64,000 nucleotides of DNA from Kudoa neothunni (GCA_964304625.1 OZ199838.1:1736001-1800000); one strand, 5' to 3'; positions 51,398 through 63,214 are shown, numbered from the stretch's first letter. Translations and numbers: made by a program. The notes: a model not told the origin generated them from the sequence alone.

Positions 51398-54300
51398 ATG
51401 ATGAATATAGCTAAAGGTGGTGTTTTCTTCTACTTTATACGTAAATAACATAAATTAATTCGTATTTAAAATAAAATTCAGTTTGTGTGCTAAAAAACTA
51501 CCATGTTAATGCCACCCAGGAAAAAACTACCCCGGATAAACTAATTTACCAAATTATTAAAGATATTGATGGAACAAATAAAGTGAAATTAAATCTTAGT
51601 GGTACAAACTATGGTGTTACTAGCAACAAATGCCGCATAATGAGATCTAACGAGGCTGAAATCGCGGTAACTGATACTACACCAGCTGATTTTAAAGAAA
51701 TCGATAATTGCTCGGCCAATGAAATTTCTGTTGGCAGTAACCAATGTGTAATTACATGTGGAACTGATGAAAATAAGCTAACGTACGATAAACTGTCTCC
51801 GAGAACTAAATACATATACGTATTTGTGGGTACTGTTGTAGATACTATCAAAGGGGAAGAACAGAAAAAAGGAGGAAAAGTGTTTGGTTACTCGATACGT
51901 AAGTTTATATAACCAATAACAACTTTTGTGAATTAAGTTTAGCGTTGATGGTGAATCCTCAAGTTACTGTAACTACAGATACAAATAAAAAACTGAAATT
52001 ATCAACGATATCATGTCCTAATGTGAATTGTCCCATTTATTATAAGGATATCCAGTATGTAATTGGAACAAAGGGAACCGATTGCAATACAGCAAATTCA
52101 GCGAATGAAGTTGAATTTGACTTGTTGTTACCTCATTATGAAATGAGATGCCAAAATTATCCAAGTTACTTTTACAATATGCCAAATGAATACATGAAAA
52201 AAAAATATTGAGATTTATAAACCACAGTTTTATGCTGCTACCAAAGAAGGAAACAAAGTAGAGATAAAGTTCACAAATTCACTCTCTTCTGAGATATGTC
52301 TCTTCAGTCTCAAAAGTGGTCTGGTTGCAGATGCTTCTACACAGTACAAGTCAATTTGTGGTGATGTAAATAAGAGTTGTTATGCACCCTGTAAAGATGT
52401 TGTTTTGGATGGTATTGAAAATAAAAGAATTTATAAAATATTAATCCAAACAAGACATCACGATATAACAGTAACTGGTACCAGCCCAGATGGTTACATT
52501 CAATATAAATTTGGTAATTATAAGTAATATATTTTGATATTGTTATTATTGTATATAGCAAACACGGAACCAACTGGAGGTTTACTATCGGTCTACACGT
52601 CTAAAGGTGTCACATTTGATGCAACACACTTTAAACCATCTAACGATTCAAAATTTGAAAAGTGTACTCTAAAACATTATCTAGCAGACAAGCCTAAGCC
52701 ATCCTCACTTACTGATACGAAATGTGAAAATGGCAGTTCAAAAGGTGATAGCGATAACAAATGCAAGGATGATTGCAGTAAATTGGTTACAAAAGATCTG
52801 AAGGCTGGAAAAGCCTATATTATTGAAATTCAAGAACACGGAATAAGTGACGCAAATGGTTTTCAAGAACAGATATTTATAAGAACAAGTAAATTTCTAA
52901 TATTATAAACTTAACTATTGTTATGTAGAAAAAATATCTGGTAAAGATTTTCAAACTACTCTCCCAACAAAGACTGATAAAAATGCTTCTCTAACAGCTA
53001 TTGGAGGGTCGGTGCCGGATGATAGAAAAACCGAAGCAACTTGTGAATATTTGGTGAGTCCTGCAGGAAAGGATAGTTTCTATCCTGCCAAGTGTGCTAG
53101 CAGCAATCCATGTAGAGGTTTGTGTAGAGATCAAGTAACGATAGAAGACCTTGAACCAAACACATCTTATGATATCAGAGTAATCGCAGATAAAGATTAT
53201 GAAATGATAGATCATAAAAATGTTCAAACAAGTAATTTGTTTAATATTTAGCCCAATTAATTTTATCTAGCTTTAACAACATTGGTCATATCTCACAAGG
53301 TCAAACCGGAAGGTTTGTTTGTGAATGCACAATTATCTGCAGGGGATCCCAATACAAAATGCAGTTATATTGTAAAAGTGAAGAAGGAAAATGACTACAC
53401 GGATGTTTACACTTGCCCCGCAGTGACGGCAGTTCCAGTACCTACAATTACTAATGTACCAGCAGCTCCTCAACCATCGTCTTCGATGATACGTTCAAGC
53501 AATAGAAAATCAAATATTGCTAGAGCTGTGCTATCTACACATGCAAGTGATAATACTTCATTGGAACAAAACCAATCAGGAGGCGAATCTACACAGTCTT
53601 CTGGTGTTACTAATAGCATAGGCACAACGTCAAACACATGTTCAGCCAATCCTTTGTGCAGTTCCATCATCTTCACTGGGTATGATGCAACAAACGAATA
53701 TAAACTATTAGTAACAGCGATTGGAAAATCTTCAGAAAAAGATTTTTCTTTAGAGCCAAGTATCAAAAATCTAAATTTTTTAAATTTTACATATTTGAGG
53801 AATTTATTTTCGAAATTTTACATTTCGTTAGGTGCACCGAAAGGTAATCCCACTGATTCCTCTAAAGTAATAACAGTCATTATCACACGTGATGGGGACA
53901 GTTTCATCATAACTAACGGACTTCCAGCCAATATGGACGATAAATCAAAATGTAAATGGGAGTTACGAAACAGTAGTCTTATGTCGAGGGCGATAATAAA
54001 GTCTTGCATGGGACGGAGAGTAGATGGATGTTCTTCGTTCGTAACTTGCAAAGAATTCACAATAGAAGGTCTACCCGATGGAAATAACTATTACTTGACA
54101 GTTTACAGTGCGAAAGATCCAACGGTTTTCGGTACTGCAGATATACAACAAGGTACATTTATTGATAATTAAATAAATAATTAATTTAATTTGTTTAGGA
54201 GCCAAGAGCAGTTCAAGGTATGGTTAATATGACACCATTATTTATCTTAATATATTTTTAGTGGAAACATAAAGCTTATGTAAAAATTATAAACTTAGTT

Positions 54301-54401
54301 CGTTGAAATAAGTTATATTTAGAATCATTATAGTGTCAGCTATTGGTGCTTTAGTGGTAGTAATAGTTGGAGGGGTTATGTTAAAGAAGAAACGTGATTA
54401 A
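51398..54401 (+). CDS. Type I membrane protein B, paralogue of gene A
   Basis: Nine exons: 51398-51440, 51482-51898, 51943-52513, 52559-52888, 52929-53231, 53271-53759, 53832-54152, 54199-54217 and 54323-54401. The model gives about 856 residues after one extra A in an A9 run near 52198 is discounted. A signal peptide (MMNIAKGGVFFYFILCVL...) opens it. Six extracellular modules follow with the cysteine pattern of gene A: CRIM, LSPRTKYIYV, CPIYYKD, SEICLFS, CYAPC, PCRGLC, LEPNTSYDIRV and DPTVFG. Exon 9 encodes one membrane helix (IIIVSAIGALVVVIVGG) and a basic tail (KKKRD). Exon 6 carries a long Ser/Thr/Asn-rich insert (about 53440-53640), possibly a glycosylated stalk, larger than in gene A. 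The exon-intron map equals gene A, down to a 105-nt last intron. Function unknown; the FnIII-like turn motif suggests adhesion or ligand binding. Confidence 0.82.
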
Positions 54402-56096
54402 GCCTATTCCATAAACTAACGATAATTTATATTATTATGAACAATTGCCATATATTTCGATACTTGTTTTATAGTTATTTAAAATAATTTCCATTTATTT
54501 GTTAAGTAAATCTGCACTGATAATTCGTTATATTTAATAAATCATTGTTGTTTGTATTGATATACTTTAAAATATTCCATAAAAATTTTCCTTCAACCTA
54601 TTTAGTTTTAATTGATTGTAAAATAATGGTAATACAATTAATATTGCACTTAAAATCTTTATATGATTGTATTAACCTTGGATATATTGTTTTGTCAATA
54701 AAATATCCATACATGGATATCTTAATTAAAAAATTTTTTATTCCTTCTACATGAGTTACTTGTAAAAATTAAATATATTTTTTTAGTATAAATCTAAATT
54801 TTATCATAAACAATATCCAATAAATAAAAACAAAAATTTTTAAATATTTAATAAAATTTAATGATTAAATAAGGTATATAAATGATAATTTTATTATAAT
54901 CTAATTTCATGGATTCTAAAAAATTTCCAAAAATGAAGAAACGCTATATAATGGTTATAAAAAATATGTGATAATTAATAAATAATAAATAACATTAGAA
55001 AGTTCTAAGGTACACATACGATGATTCATTTTACTTTTGACATAATAAAATCACACAAAGTTCCTTTACGTTGTGCAAGATATCACTTAATAAGAACGCT
55101 ACAATTTAAGATATATCAAAAATTTGTATTTTAATATAAAAAAAAGGAAGCATTCTAATGTATTGAATAATTATAAATAGCTATACTTTATAACTATAAA
55201 TCAGCTTTTATTTAGAAATTAATAATTCTTAACATTAATTTAGGTTAACATTATATTATAAAATTGAATTTATAAACAAAATACCCGACAAATATTAAAA
55301 TAATTTTCACAATGAAAAAAATCAGATCATTCCTTTTGTTGCATCGTTATGCTAATTAATTTTCAAATTATATTTATGCTGAAAATTTCTAATCGATAAA
55401 AATAACTTAAAATTTAAACAATATATTATCAATATTGTATCACAAAATAATTTTAACATACAAATTGAATTGATCATAGAATTTTAATATTGTAATTAAA
55501 ATAATATAATACTATTATATAATCTACTCATCTCTGTTATCGTTCCACAACATAAATCAAGAATAAATTATTTGTAATTTGAAAAAATAGCAAAATATAG
55601 ATGCAATTTCGGTCTTATCAAATTGGAAATGCTATATTTCTATCATATGTGGGGTGGAAAAATATATTAATATTAACCATTAAAAGTATAAATATTAGCG
55701 AGTGGTTCTCATGCGCTAAATTTTTAAATTTCAATCTTAATGCGCGCGCGCCCTGCGTGCGATTCCAAATATAGACAATGGGTGGCCATCACGGCAAAGT
55801 TCACGGAATCTTTTACAACCGATTGTTGTATCGGTAACATGTGTAATTAACGGAATGTAATAAGCTGAAAATTTAGAGTCTATATGTTTTCACCTATCGT
55901 GGTGACTCCAATCTGCATGTTACTGGCTTACGGAGCCAAATCGTCAGTCGATTACTATAGAGATTTAGTTTCGAGGCAAAAAGCTGACTAAACCGTTTTA
56001 TTATGTTTTAATACTGATTTGTGCGTTTTTTTGCGAAATGAGCGTAAACTAGATGTGCGCGCGCTTAATCCAAACTCCGAGGTCGGCAAATTTTTG
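54402..56096. other. Intergenic, nothing recognised
   Basis: Very AT-rich for the first 1.3 kb. A GC-rich island near 55740-55770 (TGCGCGCGCGCCCTGCGTGC) lies some 350 bases before the RAD51D-like start and may be promoter sequence. The frame open from 56019 has no ATG before 56097. Confidence 0.45.
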
Positions 56097-57381
56097 ATGT
56101 TTAAAAGGAATATTTCGTCTTTGCCGTTGTCCAATAGGAAAGTAAAAAAAATTAAGAGGTCGTACGGATATTGTGTGAACGATGTGATTGATGTGTTGCG
56201 AATTCCAGCGGTCGTTGAGGGTATCGAAGAGATTAAATCGAAAATTGGTAATTCGTTATTGTTTGATTATCTCTCAAATTATCCATAGAAAATAACCGGC
56301 CTCTTTTAACTTATTATGAACCAACCAAATTTTTTTATATTAATCCGCTGTCTGAAAGCGTCTGTGCTCTTTTTCCAATGGGACTTCCGAGCGGTTATAT
56401 TTACGAAATATTTGGATCGAATGGAGTAGGCAAGACCAATTTAATGTATTAAGAGTCGTTCATTTGAACATATAAAATCTCTTTTATAGATATCAAATAA
56501 TGATTTCATTAATTTTAACGAATAACAACCCCAATCCAATTCATATTTTATATATTGGTATGTAAAATTAATTTATTGAATTGAATTATATTATATTATT
56601 ATATTATATTAATTACATAAAATTGGATTATAGATTATTTAAATAGTTTTGGGGTTGAAAAAATCGATTATATGGGTGCGAAATTGAATAAAGAGAAGGT
56701 AGGTCAGTTTTTAGATTGAATCGCCTGATAAATTGAGTGGTTGTGATTATAGTGGGAAAATTTGAGAAATAATTCTTCGCAATTTGACGAATGTTTTCAG
56801 CAAATAAACGTTTACAATTTGGCCGAATTTATGGCTGTTTTGTACAATCTGGACAGTTTTTATCATAACTTGGACAATGCCCAAGTAAATCGAGTCAAGA
56901 AAATATTTTTAAAAACTCAGCATCTCTATCTATTTTAGAATAATTTTATTCTAATTCTACCCAAAATAACAGACTTATTTTGGATTCATCTCGACGACTA
57001 CAAACATCGTTACACTATGATGAATGTAATGATGGATTTACTTCACGAATTGTGTTTGAAATATTATCTCACAGTATTTTTATATTAATATTATGTTTTT
57101 ATAATTGTCTCATAAATCCAATTTTAGATATTCGTCACCAGTAACAATGTAAGCAAGTTTGAGAACGGAAAATTTTTAGGACATGTTTCTCCACTAAGTA
57201 ATTCAACTCAAAATTACGAATTATTTGAAAATATTTCAATTTAGATAATTGGAGCAGGAAATTTTCCGCACGAATTGTGCTATTTTGGGAACAATCTGAT
57301 CGTTGTATGATGTTGGAACGTTGTGATTTTTACCCCAAAAAAAGAGTCCATTTTGAGATAGATGATGAAATTATATTATGA
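56097..57381 (+). CDS. RAD51D: RAD51D-like RecA/RAD51 paralogue
   Basis: Seven exons: 56097-56445, 56490-56557, 56634-56698, 56753-56884, 56939-57073, 57128-57197 and 57245-57381; introns 44-76 nt; about 318 residues (human RAD51D 328). The start is the first in-frame ATG. It has an N-terminal HhH-like domain (LPLSNRKVKKIKRSYGYCVN), Walker A (GSNGVGKT), HILYIDYLNS for strand 2, a helical block ending in YLTIFVTSNNVSKFENGK, then LGHVSPLNWSRKFSARIVLFWE. The last two parallel RAD51D VVTNHITRDRDSGRL and PALGRSWSFVPSTRILL. The Walker B position reads ILILPK, without the usual Asp. A one-base frame break occurs near 56270. The protein would act in the RAD51-paralogue complex in homologous recombination. 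XRCC2 was the alternative; the C-terminal match decided me. Confidence 0.75.
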
Positions 57382-57485
57382 TGCGCAAGACAAAACAACG
57401 AATTTTATTAATAAACAAATTACATATATACATACACACATTCACTTATCGTGATCAGTTTTTTTATAAAATTTGAAGGGATTAA

Positions 57486-57644
57486 TTATTTTGTGATTGG
57501 TTTGAGTTTGATCCAACCCAAATGATATCTATCCTGAGGGGGTTTAAGAACGCTTTCCCAATATTCTTTTGAATCCTTTTGGTTCTTTTTCTGGCTGCTT
57601 AGTTCGAAATTGGAAATGGGTCTTTTGTTGAATGTATTGTTCAA
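57486..57644 (-). CDS. Possible last exon of an unknown minus-strand gene
   Basis: Behind an acceptor (TTTTTTCGAACAG) at 57645 a 53-codon frame runs to a stop at 57486. The sequence is hydrophilic, with NTFNKRPISNFEL and YHLGWIKLKPI. It would be tail-to-tail with the RAD51D-like gene, about 100 bases away, a compact arrangement that fits this genome. No upstream exon could be joined and no family is recognised, so it may be chance. Confidence 0.3.
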   Translation of the reverse strand: MNNTFNKRPISNFELSSQKKNQKDSKEYWESVLKPPQDRYHLGWIKLKPITK

Positions 57645-57671
57645 CTGTTCGAAAAAATTACATAAGTTCAA

Positions 57672-59112
57672 ATTGAAAAATCCTCATTAATTCCGATAAA
57701 GTTTAAATTAATTTTTTCTTAATATACAAAGTCATAATACTATTTTTTATATTTTATTAAATAACTTAATCTATAAATTCATGACTTTACGTTGATTTAA
57801 CCATTTTTTATTAAATATTAATCTTCATAATATATTAATTTAATTGAGTTATAAATACAGTAAAGTAAATTATTTGAATGCATAAAAATATGTATTTTTA
57901 TTTGATATGCGTGTGCGCGAAGTTTTTTAATTTAGCCTTCTAAGTAAAATGGGGTAGATTTCTGCCCACGATATTATAGCGTATTAACGGAATATAACTC
58001 CTCTCCAGTTTTGGGTGCTTTTTTATCTTAATAAAAGTTTTCAGGAAAACGAATTGAAATTTTTCTTTGAAGTACATCAAAAAAGTTAATGTTATTGTAA
58101 AAACCCCCTTACATATATAATTATTCAAAATATTGATAAATGTCATTATAAAAAATCCACGGAAATTCTATTGAGTAAATAATGAATAAATAACGAAACA
58201 TTGTACATGAGACTGCCGCACGCATGCGCGATGTTTATATAAGCACGTCCTTCTTTCTATAATACAACGATAGATCCTTATTCTCTCATTATTTTTATAC
58301 CAGTTATTAAAAATAAGATGACTTTTCATTAATTTGCTCATTTGTATGTTGTAGAGCGCATGTTAAATCATATGTGAAAATTGTTAATCAATATTCTTAG
58401 TTTCGTATTATAGAGAGCGTTAAAAAAATATGATGTAATTGTTAAATATATTGACAAGTTGTGTGTTTTAGAAAGAGTTTAAAGACATATATGATAACTT
58501 TTTGTGAAATATGCACTGTTTTACAGTGTGTTGTTTAAAGTGCGATAAATTAATTGGCAGCTCTTATAAATTCGGACTAAACGTTAGGATTAAAAAAACC
58601 GCTGAGTCACAGCTATAAATTCAATCATGCTCCATAAAAATGTAATAACGTAAATATTCGCGCACGCGTGTATAAATATAACGTTAATAATCGGTCATTT
58701 ATTGAAAATTTACTCAATGAATTTTCCTCATATTTTGTCAGTCAATGATAAATTTTATTCGGAGGGTGTAATTTTTTCGGCTACTTTACTTAGAAGGTAA
58801 AACGAAATCATTTGTTAATAAATATGAAATATTCTTAAATCAAGATATGGAAATAATTTTAAATAAATATTTAATGTGTTAAATGACACCCGAATACAGA
58901 ATATTTTATCAAAAAATTGAATATTATTGGAGAGAAAATATGAATGAATTCACCGAGGGCTCATCATTTTATTATAAATATATAATCAGAAATATATATT
59001 TATAATGAATAGGATTAAAAATTATTATTTCGTTATAAAATTAATTATATTTATAAATTTACGATAAATAAATTAATGTATTAAACAGGAAAATGAGGTG
59101 AAATTAGAAAAT
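57672..59112. other. Intergenic with one promoter-like spot
   Basis: No gene supported, although the synaptotagmin-like gene may continue leftwards into it through the GTAAGA donor at 59121. A GCACGCATGCGCG word and TATATAA sit together at 58218-58242. Confidence 0.45.
58218..58242. promoter_or_regulatory. NRF1-like GCATGCGC word with TATATAA
   Basis: GCACGCATGCGCG (58218-58230) resembles an NRF1 site and is followed within six bases by TATATAA (58236-58242). The combination looks like a core promoter, but no gene is recognised immediately downstream on either strand. Confidence 0.35.
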
Positions 59113-60393
59113 CTATCTTACCGTCACAATTATGGTGTAGTCGACTTCGTAGGCAGACATAAAATCAAACACGCAGAAGTAGTCCAAAGTCACATAGGAA
59201 TTTTGACGGAAAACCTGGGTGATTCTCTTGTGGCTAATTTTCTTACGTTTATTATTCAAAGTTATTGTTATATAATTGTATGGATTGGTTCTCCACTTCA
59301 AAGGGTCTACCTCGCCCATTACTAGTGAATGTATGGCCATTACCAACTTGTTAGTTTCTGGAATATATCTCATTCCAATACAGACGTAGGTTCGTTTGGA
59401 TCCGGATTTACACTGAAGTCTACTTTGGTTGGTTCGATACTGTTTAATTTTGAGTGGAGGCTTCGGTAACAATATCACCATTTTGTGGGTGGACTCCAAT
59501 TTGGTACAGGTGAAGTTAACATCTTTGAGTTTGACATAGGAGTAGAACCTTTCGGTGTGGCCACCATCCACAGTTTTTTTCAGAAGGATCAACTCCATAA
59601 TGACATCATCAAGATAGATAGTTTCATAGGGCACCGAGTCGAATTCAAAGCGAACATTAATTGCTGAATTTTCCTCGTTACACAACACAGTAGACGAAGT
59701 AAAGGACAAATTGGAAGAGGGTTTTATTTTACATTTGATAGCAATTTCAATATTGGGGCTGGTAGCGGCACCAGCAGCAGTAGTAATGGCGTTATCTTTC
59801 GAGTTGTGGGTGGCCAAATTGTAACCGTTTTCTATGGTCACCAAAATTTTGCTTCGGTTCACATAATACTGAATATGCATCTCCAAACATGGTATTCCCA
59901 GCTCGGTTTGTGGATTATAATTGTATGTCTCAATAAAGTAGATAAAATTCATCGAATCAATAGCGCAATTCTCATATAATGTTGGACCGATACATTTGTA
60001 ATCTTCGATCGAGAATTTTTGTAGCTCCCCCTCAATATCATCTTTATCGGTGGTTTTACTGGATTTTTTTTCTACAACATCGGCAGATCAAATATATCAG
60101 TAAGATGATCAGAAGCAGCAACCCAATCGCCCACTGGGATTGATATGTAGTAATTTTGAGAGAATTCCTGTCGCAAAAAAAAACAAACATTAAACTTTCT
60201 TATTCTCATATGGATGGTTTATAATTGATAAACTATATTACTTTAATTTTTCGATACAATATTCCAGCAGTCGTATAGCCTCAATACGTACACGACTCAT
60301 CATACCTAGTCTATCTGCATTGTTGTGTGAGTTGTTGATAATGCCACCGGTGGTGTTTATGTTTGGTTGAATGGTGTTGTTGGTATTCTTCAT
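59113..60393 (-). CDS. Synaptotagmin-like protein with two degenerate C2 domains
   Basis: Exon 1 (60393-60242) encodes a short Asn-rich N-terminus with N-glycosylation sequons (NNT, NTT, NNS), then a 74-nt intron. Exon 2 (from 60167) starts with a single membrane helix (WAIGLLLLIILLIYLI) and a Cys/Arg/Lys stop (CRCCRKK). A linker and two C2-like modules follow: C2A from LGIPCLEMHIQYY..LVTIENGYNL, and C2B from TYVCIGMRYIPETNKLVMAIHSL with NPYNYITITLNNKRKKISHK and DYTIIVTV. The canonical loop aspartates (SDPYVK, DFDRFS) are missing, so calcium binding looks lost. A one-base excess in an A8 run near 60066 breaks the frame between TM and linker. After IVTV a GTAAGA donor at 59121 overlaps the stop, so C2B probably continues in an unlocated exon. 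Confidence 0.6.
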
Positions 60394-61937
60394 AAATCAT
60401 TTCAATAAAAAAACAAGTTATGATAGTGGGTGAAAACGAAAACAATCGACAATTTAACCAAACATTGTCAAGGTTTCTCTATTGCTTCAACTTGGCACCT
60501 CTTTGACTATTCATGTTCCATACTTTGGAATTACCAACTAAATTGGACATGCAATTTTGAAAAATACGTATCTTTGGACAAATTTTACCCTCAACCCAAT
60601 TAAATTGACAAAATAAAAATCCTTGTTTATCACTACGCACAAAACAAACAAACAGCCACCAGAGATTTAGAAATAAACAAATTATTTCTTAATGATGCCA
60701 ATTAACTGAGATATTTTTGAATAATTTTGATTAATTGCTCTAAGTGTTGCCCATACATCAAATTCCAGCCAGAAAATAGACTATTTTAATTTATAAAGAA
60801 AAAAATTCATAATAACAAGTTCCATCTTAACTCAATTTTCAAATCGAAAATCGAGAAAACAAAATCTTATTGATTGGTCAAGAGTTTTGTTGACATTGAC
60901 CCAAAAATTGTACAGCAAAGCAAACAAGGTAACAGCCAATCAACCCAAAATGACCCATAAACCCGAGTTTTCTAAAGACAATCGATCAACCAACTAAGCA
61001 CTAACTACTGTTGGTTACTTCATTATTCGGTAGCTGTCCGAAAAATTCAAAAAAATAAACGGTATAATAAAATAGATCATATAAAGCTGAGTGAGCAGCC
61101 AAGTGAGCACATCGTAGAAAGTCTTAGCATACAGATTTGATGAAAACAGTGGTCTCAAAACTCGTCTACTCTATAACAATACAATAAATCACACAGACTC
61201 CATTTGAGTCCTCAAGAAATACTCTTATCAACGATAGAAAACTAATTTTTATTATTTCCCACGTCTCAAAATATAGAAATTGAAAAATATAGGAATATTA
61301 ATGAAAATAGCATTAATCATAAACAAAGTTCCGATGAAAATATCCTCACAAAAGAAAAGGCAAAATTAGGATATATACAAATAGGTACACTAACTAAAAA
61401 TAAAATTAAATATAACGTAATTAGTCAATTACTTTAAATCAAAAAATATTAAACAATTCTCTCCTTGTTCGACCGAATTCTTTAATTTTTAAAAAATTAG
61501 TTAATATAAAATTTTACGAAATTCTTAGTCCGTTTTGAGAAGTATTTAATATTTACAGTCAACCATACATAATGCACTTATCGGGGTAGCGCGTTTGCTC
61601 CAAAATACCACCACCATTCTTAAATCTTAAAAGATATTTATTTTATTGTATAAATTGTGATACAATAATTATATATTATGTTTACATTAAAATTGAAAAA
61701 TACGCGGAAATTAAATAAACGTAACAACTTAGTAACCGATTTAACCAAATACAGAGAATCACGATAAAGTACATTTACAAAAAATAGTAAAATTTAGATA
61801 CCCTCGCTAGATTTTAAATATTGTAGTAGACGAATCTTTACTTAAGTATTTAAGAATGCCGAAGAAGCGTCACTCACTATTCAAACTATATTATTGTAAC
61901 GGTTGGTTATACAAGGGAGCGATCAAGGTTGATACAT
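60394..61937. other. Upstream region of the synaptotagmin-like gene
   Basis: No gene supported. It contains two CCAAT boxes in opposite orientation, GATTGG at 60872-60877 and CCAATCA at 60936-60942, some 500 bases upstream of the minus-strand start. These may belong to its promoter. Confidence 0.45.
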
Positions 61938-62011
61938 GTGCAATCAGCAGCAGAGCGTTACGGCACAACCGCCTTTTAAGTTATGACTCGCGGTTTCGAA
62001 TCCCCCTGCGA
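61938..62011 (+). repeat. tRNA-like remnant (SINE head or decayed tRNA)
   Basis: CAGCAGCAGAGCG resembles a tRNA D-arm/A box, and GGTTTCGAATCCCC at 61992-62005 closely matches the TPsiC/B-box consensus GGTTCGAATCC. The spacing is near that of a tRNA. The anticodon stem (around CCTTTTAAG) does not pair well and no acceptor stem forms, so it is not a working tRNA as read. A tRNA-derived SINE head is the likeliest explanation. Confidence 0.4.
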
Positions 62012-62132
62012 CCATTCATTACAATTTTATTAGGTAGAGTCGTCTAGCACACAAACTTTAGCCCTGTTACTAATCAGATTTCAAGTTTGTCATGATCAAT
62101 AGAAACAAATAATTCAACAATTTTAAATGAAT

Positions 62133-62719
62133 TACAGTCGAACATCGATTTTCCTTCCGGATAACGACGTTCTGGTTAATAAAAAAGATAGTATTCGCGC
62201 GCATTTTGAAATTTCTACTTCAAAAATTGTTTACTTGATTTACCAATAATTTTTACTATTTATCAAGTAAAACAATTTAATTTACTTTATTTGAATTAAA
62301 AATATCGGCATATCAACAAACTAAAAATATGGAGACTACACAAGAAAAATAGTACATAATTACGAGAGAGGAACACGACTACTACAGAGAAGTAATCTAC
62401 TTTTTTGAATAATCGGTAAATAATGTTTATTTAACGTACATATGGGCATAGGATTAGATATAGTATAAATTTATAGAAGAACTGAGTGCTTTAGTCTTAA
62501 CAGAAAAATTTATAAAGAATTAACCTAAAAATATTATTGTTTTAAGTTTTACATTGGTATATAAGCTGCATTGTATACGTGGTACTATTGATAAGAAATT
62601 GTGATTAGATATTAGATAGTTGTTCCAGTTTCGGGATAATCGAAAATTTATCGACACTTTATTTCAATAAATTCAAATAAAATTCAAAATATCTTCCGAA
62701 TAATCAAAGTTTAACTGTA
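62133..62719. mobile_element. Non-autonomous pogo/Tigger MITE
   Basis: TA duplications at 62133-62134 and 62718-62719 flank inverted ends. The left is CAGTCGAACATCGATTTTCC; the right, read in reverse, is CAGTTAAACTTTGATTATTC. The 583-bp interior has no open frame. The CAG termini and TA target are the signature of pogo-group elements. Confidence 0.65.
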
Positions 62720-63214
62720 ATTAAATATTTTTCAACAATATTTAAAATCGCACAAGGGTGGACTGATTATTTCACACAATTTTTATTGTATATCTAGTTT
62801 TTAACCCCCGTAGAAATGGACGATGCGCACAATTAACACACTTAAAAAGTTTATATAATTCGTGGTTTAGTAGCCATTAAAAAGCCCATAAAATTTTGGA
62901 TGAGAGATCAGACGTCAAATATTAAATTGAGGAAATTAAGAATTTAAAATAAATTTAACTCCCAATTGGTGCAATTGGTGATTAGTGAATAATCAGCTGC
63001 CTTTAATAAAAGGGGGTTTAAAGTGTTTCCTGTCTTATTTAATTTCAAATTTATTTATTATTGTCTAACCAAACTAGAATTAATTCTATCGTGATATGGT
63101 CAGTTGGAATTAGACCAAAATATCAATTATTTCCTGTTAATTCTCCAAAAATTGATTTGCACACTGAAAAGAGACTTCTGATGAGTGTTCAAAGCACAAT
63201 CAGCAAACTCTTAC
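62720..63214. other. 3' side of the MBOAT gene, unresolved
   Basis: The acyltransferase must continue here. A strong acceptor (TCTCTTTTCAG on the minus strand, near 63164) defines a 51-nt intron, but the frame after it closes within about 13 codons in either plausible phase. The C-terminal membrane helices are not recognisable, so exons may lie further left or the frame is broken. Confidence 0.4.

Noticed and set aside
56097-57381. XRCC2 as the identity of the RAD51 paralogue
   Set aside because: The Walker A context and a tract near YNLDSF resemble XRCC2, but the N-terminal HhH-like domain and the VTSNNVSKFENGK and NWSRKF blocks align better with RAD51D.
59485-59667. Plus-strand frames over the synaptotagmin-like gene
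   Set aside because: They are antisense shadows of the long minus-strand coding exon, with no motif of their own.
61938-62011. Functional tRNA gene
   Set aside because: The B box is good, but the anticodon stem and acceptor stem do not pair.
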